DNA from: Demequinaceae bacterium
Lineage (GTDB): Bacteria; Actinomycetota; Actinomycetes; Actinomycetales; Demequinaceae
NCBI GenBank assembly: GCA_016933155.1
Contig: JAFGBM010000005.1
Location: 231,803-295,802, forward strand
Length of the DNA: 64,000 bases
Reading direction: 5' to 3'
This document shows positions 54,601-62,100 of the stretch, piece by piece (position 1 is the stretch's first letter; every line of letters starts with the position of its first letter). Made by a program: the position numbers and the translations under genes. The notes under the pieces were generated by a model. That model saw only the letters and a list, made by a program, of their open reading frames with translations. It searched no databases and was not told the DNA's origin.

Positions 54601-55208
54601 AACTCGGCCGGGTCAACCCCCTCGCCCTCGAGGAGTTCACGGCGCTCGAGGAGCGGCACAAGTTCCTCGCCGACCAGGTGGCTGACGTCAAGAAGTCCCG
54701 CTCGGATCTCCTTCAGATCATCAAGGACATCGACGAGAGGGTCGAGCGGGTCTTCGCGGACGCCTTCGCGGACACGGCTGCCGCCTTCGAGGAGGTGTTC
54801 CTCCGGCTCTTTCCCGGGGGCGAGGGCAAGCTCGTGCTGACGGAGCCGAAGGACATGCTCATGACCGGGGTCGACATCGAGGCGAGGCCGGCGGGCAAGA
54901 AGGTCAAGCGCCTGTCGCTCCTCAGCGGGGGGGAGCGCTCCCTGACGGCGATCGCCCTCCTCATTTCCATCTTCAGGGCCCGCCCGAGCCCGTTCTACAT
55001 CATGGACGAGGTCGAGGCCGCCCTCGACGACGTCAACCTCCAGCGCCTCCTCGGAATTCTGAAGGAGATGCTCGAGGAATCCCAGCTCATCATCGTCACC
55101 CATCAGAAGCGGACGATGGAGATCGCCGACGCCCTGTACGGGGCGACGATGCGGAACGACGGGGTGACGACGGTCGTGAGCCAGCGCCTCCGGGAGGCTG
55201 TTGCCTAG
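51648..55208 (+). CDS. smc: Chromosome segregation protein SMC
   Basis: SMC, 1186 residues, compacts and segregates the chromosome as a dimer with ScpAB. The N-terminus reads HLKTLTLRGFKSFASATTLE with Walker A GPNGSGKSNI (31-40). Coiled coils flank a hinge at about residues 497-650 (GVRGTVASLIDVDGGAEDAI, AFGGAGDAPSIL). The C-terminal head has signature LSGGERSLTAIALL near residue 1089, Walker B FYIMDEVEAALDD near 1115 and the final THQKRTMEIAD. GTG at 51648 is chosen over the longer frame because it gives the standard start and abuts a promoter. Here it is not beside rnc or ftsY. Confidence 0.97.
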   Translation: MHLKTLTLRGFKSFASATTLEFEPGITCVVGPNGSGKSNIVDALAWVMGEQGPKTLRGGKMEDVIFSGTSARAPLGRAEVSLTIDNHDGVLPIEYSEVTIARTLFRSGGSEYAINGDPCRLLDIQELLSDTGLGREMHVIVSQGHLDDVLRATPEERRHLIEEAAGILKHRKRKEKALRKLDAMQANLTRVQDLTVEIRRQLGPLGKQAEIARQAQGIQADVRDARARLLADDIAQVRAQFEKEEADETALLQRRGTVEVSLAEARKRLIDLERESAEATPALTKANDVYYRLSAIRERLRNLATLAEERLRLLGTHIDSLPPTDLVDLDEQLVRARAAKAELDAEVTAASAALGEAEAAREEAEATAIASERTLANLLRSVADRREGVARLAGEVAARRSRVEASEDEIGRLQETLREAEKRAQSSTVDFTSLESTVASVEAGEEDLDAAHEAATEEWEEAKAHLEDVKRRLTEGIRERDTWAAKAEALELSLARKDGAGALLTRKTRGVRGTVASLIDVDGGAEDAIAAALGPLAEALAVESVEDAVDAIRWLRDEDAGRARFVVADPSAAVDNPDVTLPEGAAWACDLVSGPSGTDSSGVIRTVRAHLSGIAVVDDLASARALVNAHSGIVAVTRRGDILSHQSAFGGAGDAPSILHMQAALDEAREKRDAAAHVIEAGTFEEKSATEREASVRDRHEATLARLHESDARLAAVAEQLGQLGAAIRAAKAEADRIREQLEAAQERIASEQRDLLDLTERLTAAEAEPERTEADTREAQERRDEDAEAAAQARAAETEARLALRTAEERARALAARAESLAFAAAAERDARERVEEAALRRGRQSQAAREVLAASRIVIEAIDGSVQAADDRRAAVEQQRTERAASLAEVRGKVEELSAEYSRLTDDAHKDEVSRAQQRVRLEQHEQRAVDELGMDPAALVEEFGPHLPVPVGVNDAGEALTEPYVREEQERRLRRAERALIQLGRVNPLALEEFTALEERHKFLADQVADVKKSRSDLLQIIKDIDERVERVFADAFADTAAAFEEVFLRLFPGGEGKLVLTEPKDMLMTGVDIEARPAGKKVKRLSLLSGGERSLTAIALLISIFRARPSPFYIMDEVEAALDDVNLQRLLGILKEMLEESQLIIVTHQKRTMEIADALYGATMRNDGVTTVVSQRLREAVA

Positions 55209-55248
55209 TTCGCCGAAGGCTATTGCCTGGTTCGCCGGAGGCTGTCGC
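55196..55248 (+). repeat. 22-base tandem repeat at the smc 3' end
   Basis: GGCTGTTGCCTAGTTCGCCGAA (split as 55196-55217), a second copy with three changes (55218-55239) and a start of a third (from 55240). The smc stop codon lies inside the first copy, so the repeat probably arose by duplication of the last codons and the bases after them. Confidence 0.7.
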
Positions 55249-55290
55249 GCGGGGGAAAGGGCTGGGGATCCTGGCCAGGCCGGGCTAAGC

Positions 55291-56703
55291 CTAGGCCGCG
55301 AGGTTGTAGCGTTTCCGCCCGCCGATTCGTGGGGTTTGGGTGGGGTCGATGGATTCTGGTGGGATGAAGTGCACAGTGTGGTTCCGGACTTCGATTCCCC
55401 AGTCGTCGCGATGGATCCGGTGGTGGCATCGGGCGCATAGGAGGACGGCGTTGTTGAGGTTCGTCGGTCCGGTGTCTCGTTCCCACCATTGAATGTGGTG
55501 GGCTTCGCACCAGGTGGGTGGGGCGTTGCACCAGGCGCATCCGCCGTCGCGTTCGACGAGGGCGAGGCGTTGGGTGGGGGTGAAGAGGCGGCGGGATCGT
55601 CCCCAGTCGAGGATGTCGGATGCTTCGCCGAGGACGGTGGGGATGATTTCGGCGTCGGCGGCAGCCCGACGGAGGGCTGCCACGCTCACGGGTTGCGCTG
55701 TGCCGTCGATTTCGCCTACCCCCACACCAGTTTCTAGGTCGGCGAGCGTCATGCGGATGACGACGGTGGTTTTCACGCCACTGGTGGCGTGGGTGCAGTC
55801 GAGGGCGTGTCGACACAGGTCGGTGAGGATGTCGGCCTTGATTTGCCAGGGGCTTCTCGTATCCGAGTCTGGGTCTTCCCGGCGGGCTTTCATCGCCCAC
55901 CGGACTCCTGCATCCAAAACCGCTCGGATGGGGGCGGCGGCGAGCGGGGTGAGTCGGGCGGTGAGGGTGACCATGCCGTCGGTGTCGTCTTTGATGGTGA
56001 GGAGGCGGGATTCGTGTTGGTGTTCTTCTCGTTGCCGCCAGGTGTCGGGGTCGGAGAATGCTTGGGCTTGCCACACGAGTTTCCGCACCTGATGCCAGGG
56101 CAACCCTGAAGCTTTGGTGAGGGCTTTGGTGAACAGGGCCGAGGTTCGTTCGGCGTTGGTAGACACCGCGGTTTCGGACAGGGCGGTGATCGCGTCGGTG
56201 AACAGGGCCGCGGTGTCGATGCTGAGGTGTCCTTGTCGGATTGCTTGGGCGAGGTCGCCCCGGAACCGTGTCATCGGGGACGGTTCACCAGTGGGGGAGT
56301 CCTTCCCGACGGGGTCGGCGAGAGTCGTTGCCTCGGTGTCGGACGGAGTTGCCGGGTCGGTGGGGGTCATCGATTCGGTGTCGGTGAGGAGGTCTCCTGC
56401 GGTGATGAGTCGTCGGGCTTCGGCGAGGCTGCCTCCGGTGGTGTGGGCGAGGAACTCGCCTGCGGATCGGTAGCCCCGTTGGGACGCGAATCCGCTTCCG
56501 ATGCCGACCGGTTCGGAGCGTCGACGGATCTCGGCGGCGACCACAGCCATCAAGACGTCCGCATCCCGCCTGACTCGGGCGACATCGTCGGACAATTGGA
56601 CCAGTTCCGCTTCCGGGAGCCTCGCGACGTCGATACCGTTCCGGGCGCACACGACCAGGGCGCCGCGTCGGAACGAGTCGGTCTTCAAGTTCATGCCACT
56701 CAT
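55291..56703 (-). CDS. DUF222/HNH endonuclease domain protein (13E12-like)
   Basis: A protein of about 470 residues. The N-terminal DUF222 region (LPEAELVQLSDDVARVRRDA, GYRSAGEFLAHTTGGSLAEA) is typical of actinobacterial 13E12-repeat proteins. The C-terminal HNH nuclease reads CAWCNAPPTWCEAHHIQWWE, then NAVLLCARCHHRIH, with cysteine pairs CxxC for zinc and HH for catalysis. These genes are often repeated and mobile-like; activity is rarely tested. The ATG at 56703 follows AAGGGG by eight bases and is preferred to a GTG at 56724. It is a plausible accessory gene. Confidence 0.85.
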   Translation of the reverse strand: MSGMNLKTDSFRRGALVVCARNGIDVARLPEAELVQLSDDVARVRRDADVLMAVVAAEIRRRSEPVGIGSGFASQRGYRSAGEFLAHTTGGSLAEARRLITAGDLLTDTESMTPTDPATPSDTEATTLADPVGKDSPTGEPSPMTRFRGDLAQAIRQGHLSIDTAALFTDAITALSETAVSTNAERTSALFTKALTKASGLPWHQVRKLVWQAQAFSDPDTWRQREEHQHESRLLTIKDDTDGMVTLTARLTPLAAAPIRAVLDAGVRWAMKARREDPDSDTRSPWQIKADILTDLCRHALDCTHATSGVKTTVVIRMTLADLETGVGVGEIDGTAQPVSVAALRRAAADAEIIPTVLGEASDILDWGRSRRLFTPTQRLALVERDGGCAWCNAPPTWCEAHHIQWWERDTGPTNLNNAVLLCARCHHRIHRDDWGIEVRNHTVHFIPPESIDPTQTPRIGGRKRYNLAA

Positions 56704-56733
56704 CCCATCATCCCCTTCTGACACGCATATCCG

Positions 56734-56747
56734 AAATACATGTATTT
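56734..56747. promoter_or_regulatory. AT-rich palindrome upstream of the HNH gene
   Basis: AAATACATGTATTT is a perfect 14-base palindrome, rare in this GC-rich sequence. It sits 31 bases before the HNH start codon, in the promoter position, and may bind a dimeric repressor. No family is assigned. Confidence 0.4.
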
Positions 56748-57000
56748 ATGGAGAAACGCCAAAGAAACACATCCTGGGGACATCGGTCCGGGACCCTGAA
56801 CTGGAACGGCACGACGCGGCAACAGCCTGATCGAGGGACGACACAGCGAGGGGCCACGGCGCGGGAGGCAGCGGCGATGGGGCGGTGATGTGGGACGAGA
56901 GAGCGACGGGGTGGTGGTGTGGAACTCGGGGAAGTTCGCCGCCGGGGATATGACAGATCAGGCTTTTACGTTTCTTTTCCGACATTGGGGGCGATATGGT

Positions 57001-57056
57001 TTGACAGACTTGCGCCACTGCCTTTCATGCCGATACCGTCGGGTGACCTTGGTCAC
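57001..57056 (+). promoter_or_regulatory. Possible promoter/operator of the secreted-protein operon
   Basis: TTGACA (57001-57006) with a weak TTTCAT 16 bases downstream, then the perfect palindrome GTGACC-TT-GGTCAC (57043-57056) downstream of the likely transcription start. The palindrome could be an operator for a dimeric regulator. The -10 box is poor. Confidence 0.35.
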
Positions 57057-57105
57057 TGTCGACCGGGTTCCCGGGTGACTGGGATGGGCGTCGACGGGAC
57101 GGGTC

Positions 57106-59135
57106 ATGGTCGAGCGTGGGTGTGGTGTGGTGTCGAGGGTGTGGGCTGCGGGTCGAGTGGGGCGGGCTTCGGCTCTGGTGGGGTTTCTGGGTTTGACGAT
57201 GGTGGGGGTTTCGGCGGTGGGGGCGCAGGCAGCGCAGCCGGATGATTCTTCAGTCGAGACAGCGACTGGTGTGCCGTGTGTTCCGGACGTGTCGGCGGTG
57301 GGGACGTCGGGGGCGATGCCGAGGGGTCTTGTGGCGGAGAGTGCGTCTCAAGCACAGTCGATGGCCCGAGCAACCGGGAACCCCGTGGAGGACATTTCGC
57401 AGCGGACGGAGACGGAGTCCGTGTTCGCGAATCCGAATGGGACGTGGCAGGCGGAGATGCATTCGGCTCCTCAGTGGGTTCGTTTGGGGGGGGGATGGGA
57501 AGCATGCGGCCGACTGGGTGGAGCCGGATCGGACGCTCGAGTTTCGCGATGATGGCTCGGTTGCGCCGAAGGCTCACGTGAACGGGATCGTGCTTTCCGG
57601 TGGGGGCTTGGCGGAGGTGGTTCTGTCGGAGACGGATCCGGTGTCGGGGGCGGTGATCGAGGTCTTGTGGGACGGCTCGAAGTTGCCGAAGCCGAAGTTG
57701 GATGGGGGGCGGGCGACGTATATGAACGTGTATCCGGGGGTGGACCTGGTTATTGACATCCTTCCGGAGGGGTTCGAGTCGTTTTTCGTGGTTGAGACCA
57801 AGGCGGCGTTGAAGTCTGCCCCGGAGTTGGCTCTTGGGTTCCGTGTTGTGGGGGCGGAGTTTGTTGAGGATGGGTTGGGGGGGGTTCGACATTGTGGCTT
57901 CGGATGGGTTGAGGATTGGGCATTCGCCGAAGGCGTTTGCGTGGGATGCGTCGACGGATGCGGCTCGGACGATGTCGGTGTTGGGGGTGTGGGAGGCGGG
58001 TCCCCATGATCCGGGGAGGCAGTTTGCGGATCTGCCCATTGCGCCGGAGTTGACGCTCGCTGCGGCGAACCTGGCCGCGGATTCGGGGATTGTGGAGGTG
58101 GTGACGGATCCGGTGGTCGAGGGGGATTGGGTGCGGGTTGGTTTGGGGCTTGATGAGGAGTGGGTGGAGTCGGCGTCGACGGTGTTTCCGATTGTGGTGG
58201 ATCCGTCGGCGAGTTTGAGTGGCCCGTATTGGGATACGTATGTCCGTTACAACGACACGTCGAACTATTCGTCGTCGTCGGATCTGTTGATCGGGACGGC
58301 GAATGATGGCACCAACCGGTATCGGACGTTCATCACGTGGAATGTGTCGACGATGAGGGGGAGAGACATCACGTGGGCGGGCATGTATTTGTACATGTAT
58401 CACGCGTGGTCGTGCAACGCCCGGAGTTGGACGGTGTATGACGTGGGTGGTGAGACCGTTGCCCAGTCGAGGTATTGGGCGACGCAGCCGTCGACGTCGA
58501 AGTATGGGCCGTTTCAGACGACGTTGACGACGACGACGGGGTATGAGAGTGGGGGGTGTGCGAACGGTTGGGTTGGGGTGAACGTCACCAACAACGCCTC
58601 CCGGTGGTCGGATTTCCCGACCGGCAGCAATCTTGCGACGGTTGCGGTGTGGGCGGGCAGTGAGACCGACAACTACTACTGGAAGCGTTTCTACTCCAGT
58701 GAAACCAGTTATGACCCGTATGTGTCGTACACCTACAACTCTGTTCCCACGACCCCGACGGCGGTGTCGATCGACGGGACGGTGTTGACCACTGATGTGA
58801 CGTTGTCCGCCGAGCAGGTGGCCGACGGGGTTGTCGTGTCGACAACGGCCGCCGATCCCGATGGGGGCGAGGTTCAGGCCTTCTTCACGGTCAAGCAGGG
58901 GGGGGTTGTGATCATCGACAGTCTCCCGGGGTCGAAGGTGACGAGTGGGAGCGTGTCCTCGGCGACGTTGCCGTATGCGTTGGCGTCGGGTGTTCTGTAC
59001 ACGATCGAGGTTCGGGTGGCGGATGTTCGGTCGGTTTCCGAGTTCTATTCGCCGACCTACACGTTCCAAGGTCCGGTGGTCGAGCCACGAGATCTTCCCT
59101 CCGATGACGACGACGTGACGGGGGTGGCGGAATGA
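57106..59135 (+). pseudogene. Secreted DNRLRE-domain surface protein, frame broken twice at poly-G tracts
   Basis: One gene spread over three frames. The first frame (57106-57552) codes for a signal peptide (GRASALVGFLGLTMVGVSAVGAQA) and a start that includes SVFANPNGTWQAEMHSAPQW. At G9 (57486-57494) the frame must change to continue as VRLGGDGKHAADWVEPDRTL; at G8 (57877-57884) it must change again to reach FDIVASDGLRIGHSPKAFAW. In both places removing one G restores an uninterrupted product of about 675 residues. The last frame has a DNRLRE-type beta domain (58197-58738) and an Ig-like repeat. Causes could be real phase variation, a decayed gene or sequencing errors. GTG-rich codon use differs from the housekeeping genes. 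Confidence 0.75.
57834..59135 (+). CDS. Third-frame segment of the broken DNRLRE gene
   Basis: The intact C-terminal segment, readable as 433 residues from an ATG at 57834. The true sequence of the protein joins from about 57885 (FDIVASDGLRIGHSP). From 58197 it has the DNRLRE domain: YWDTYVRYNDTSNYSSSSDL, NRYRTFITWNVSTMRG, NYYWKRFYSSETSYDPYVSY. An Ig-like region (about 58750-59060) and an acidic tail follow. DNRLRE domains occur before RHS-type proteins in actinobacteria, which is exactly the case here. It overlaps the next gene by ATGA, so it still drives its translation if expressed. Confidence 0.7.
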   Translation: MGSVLWGRSLLRMGWGGFDIVASDGLRIGHSPKAFAWDASTDAARTMSVLGVWEAGPHDPGRQFADLPIAPELTLAAANLAADSGIVEVVTDPVVEGDWVRVGLGLDEEWVESASTVFPIVVDPSASLSGPYWDTYVRYNDTSNYSSSSDLLIGTANDGTNRYRTFITWNVSTMRGRDITWAGMYLYMYHAWSCNARSWTVYDVGGETVAQSRYWATQPSTSKYGPFQTTLTTTTGYESGGCANGWVGVNVTNNASRWSDFPTGSNLATVAVWAGSETDNYYWKRFYSSETSYDPYVSYTYNSVPTTPTAVSIDGTVLTTDVTLSAEQVADGVVVSTTAADPDGGEVQAFFTVKQGGVVIIDSLPGSKVTSGSVSSATLPYALASGVLYTIEVRVADVRSVSEFYSPTYTFQGPVVEPRDLPSDDDDVTGVAE

Positions 59136-62100
59136 GGACCGTGACCGAGCGAGGAAAGCGGATGACCCGGTCGTCTCTTTGGGTTGGAGTGGTCTCGGCA
59201 TTGTGTACCGCCGCCTTGGTGGCGTCCTCGCCCGCGACATGGGCGGCGTCCCCTGCCCCCATGCCCTCGGTGTCTCCTTCTCCTGAGGAGTCGCCGACTC
59301 CCGAGCCGAGTCCATCGGTAGCCCCGGAGCCGAGTCCTTCCATGACTCCGGAACCGAGTCCGTCTCCCATCATCGACGAGGGGATTGAGGCGGATCCGGT
59401 TCTTTCGGTTCCGTCTCGCGCCTTGCCGGTTGTGGATCGTTCTGTGTTGGAGGACAGGGCCGAAGTAACCGGTCCTGAGGATGTGAATCCGCCCATGGCC
59501 ATGATCGAGACGATCGAGGTCACCACCAGGACGGAGCTCGATGACGCGATCGTCGATGGAGTGGGTGACGAGTACAGCATCGTCGTCGGCGCGGCGGAGC
59601 CCTCGGTCCCGGATTTGGCCGGGGCTGTCTTCGGGCCGGTTGGTCAGGAGATTGCCGAAGGGACCTCGGGTCGGCCCGACCTCATCGCGGCCGAGCTTCC
59701 GGTCAAGAGTGCGGGGGAAAGCATCACCGTCGAGGTCGTTCCCGGTTTGGCGGACGATTTCATTCCCGGGGCGGCTTTCGCTGCCCGGTTGACGAACGAT
59801 TCGATCGGCGAGGCGGCCGAGTGGGTGGAGGTGGCTTTCGACACCTCGGGTTTCGATCATGCCTTTGGGGGCGATTATGGGGATCGGTTGATGTTCGTGG
59901 CCCTTCCCGAATGCGCCTTGACGAATCCGACCGACCCGGAGTGCCTCACGGGGGTTCCGTTGGAGACGAGGCGGGACGGGGATGGGGTGTTGCGGGTCTA
60001 TGCCCCCGCCGATGCCGGCCGGTTCACGAGTGTCGACGGTCGCTACAGTTATCCCTCGATGTTGCCCGTTGCGGGGTCGGTGGACCTGATCGCGTCGCTT
60101 GCGGCTTCGAGGGGTCTTCGTTTCGAGTGGTCGTCCGGTGGGACGATCATCGCTGCGGTGTCGGGAGCGTCGAGCCAGGCGGGGACGTTCGCGGCGACGG
60201 ACCTGTCCGCGACAGGGTCGTGGGCGGTGAATGAGCAGTCGGGGGCGTTCACGTATTCGATTCCGATCGCCGTTCCTCCGGTGACGGCTGGACCGGTGCC
60301 GTCGGTGTCGTTGGGGTACAACTCGGCGAGCACGGATGGGAAGACGTTCGCGAACAACGGTCAGACCTCCTTGTTGGGGGAGGGGTGGGCGTCGCCGACG
60401 AGTTATATCGAACGCCTGTACAAGCCTTGTAGCGAGGACGGCCATTCGACGTGGAACGACCAGTGTTGGTATTCGCCGTATGGGGGGGTTCCCGGTCAGG
60501 CCGCCTACTTGGTCAGTCTCAATGGGGCGACGTATGACTTGATTTGGGATGGGGACAACCGGTATCGGACGAGTCAGGAGATCGGATGGCGGGTGACCCG
60601 TCACACGGGCGCCGACAACGGTGACATGGGTCCGACTGGGGTTGAGGACGAGTACGACGAGGGTGAGTATTTCGAGGTGCAAACCTCGGACGGATCGGTG
60701 TACTACTTCGGGTACGGGCACATCGGCGATGCGGGTTCGGCGACGAACTCGGTGGCGACGGTTCCGGTGTTCGGCGACGACCCCGGTGAGCCCCGATGCG
60801 GGGAGGATGCAGACGATTATTGCGTCCAGGCGTATCGATGGATGCTGGACATTGAGGTCGACCCGAACAACAACGCCATCACCCACTTCTACACGCCGGA
60901 GATCAACCGGTATGCCGTCAAGGGGGTCCCTGCCGATTCCCACGACTACACCCGAGCCCTGAACCCCGACCGGGTCGAGTACGGCCAGGTGTGGGCGGGC
61001 CTTGCGGCTGGGGTCACCACCGATGCGGAAGCCAAGGTTGAGTTCGGCATGGTCGGCCGGTGTGTGGAGACGTCGAACTACATCGACACCCTGACCGCTT
61101 CGGTGTCATGTCCCGAGATGACCCCGACGAATGCTCCGTCGTTCCCCGACGTGCCTATTGACCTGATGTGCGACGGGACGTGCACGAGCGCCCAGAAGAC
61201 GCCAGTGTTCTTCACGACGTTGAGGCTTGCCCAGATCAACACGTACGTGTGGGACACGGCCGACCAGATTCTGAACGAGGACTGGATCCCGGTCGACACG
61301 AACCAGCTCATCACCGCCTATCCGATCACGGACGACAATTCGGCCCGGTCCCTGTGGTTCGACTCGTTCTACACCCACGCCTACGGTGACCCGGCGACGA
61401 CGGACGACGACAGGGATACGTATCTGACGAAGTTCACCGGTGTCCGGCTCAACAACAGGGTCGACTGGGACCTGCTTCCCGCCTACACGGTCCAGGGGCC
61501 GCAGCGCGCCCTCGACCGGATGCGGATCTCGAGCGTGTTGACCGACATGGGCGGGCTCATCAAGGTCGACTACTCGACGGACCCCGCGATCGGGGTCTGC
61601 CCCAGCACGGGGGTCCGGGGCGAGGGGTATTCGACCTGGTATGCCGGGGCGTTCCCGAATGGTTGGGACGAGAACGACAAACTGTGTTTCCCGGTGAAGA
61701 TGGGGGACACGGAGGCCATCTTCCACAAGTATGTGGTCGACGGGATCACCCTCGAAGACGTGGTCGCCGAAACCCCGACCATGTCGTACGAATACGACTA
61801 CATTGGCGCCCCGGCCTGGACGTATCCGGATTCGATCCTGTATGCCCGAGGCCAGGGGGAACAGAACTGGAACGTGTTCCGCGGCTACGAGGTCGTCGAA
61901 AGCCACGCCGGGGACGGCACCGGGACGACGACGACCCGGAATCAGTACTATCGGGGTCTCGACGGCCGCTACATGGAAGACGGGTCCACCGCTGAGGCCA
62001 CCATCACCCGCATCACCGACGAGGAGGCCATCGACGACGCGATCGAACTCCAGGGCATGCTGGCCGCCTCTGAGGTGGTTCGACCCGACGACGAGTGGGT

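Larger units (their letters stand above)
56704..57105. other. Intergenic region between the HNH gene and the secreted-protein operon
   Basis: About 400 bases with no recognisable gene. It includes an AT-rich palindrome (56734-56747) close to the HNH start, a TTGACA-like -35 (57001-57006) with a poor -10 (TTTCAT, 57023-57028) and a palindrome GTGACC-TT-GGTCAC (57043-57056). Base composition is less GC-rich than the neighbouring genes, consistent with a control region and possibly transferred DNA. Confidence 0.55.

Noticed and set aside
51348..55103. A 1251-codon open frame on the minus strand opposite smc.
   Set aside because: It mirrors the codon structure of smc in GC-rich DNA; it has no ribosome site or recognisable domain, while smc is unmistakable.
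57486..57884. Programmed ribosomal frameshifting as the main explanation.
   Set aside because: There is no clear heptameric slippery site with a downstream structure that I can identify, and two successive programmed shifts in one gene would be exceptional; phase variation or sequencing error is simpler, though slippage at G tracts cannot be excluded.
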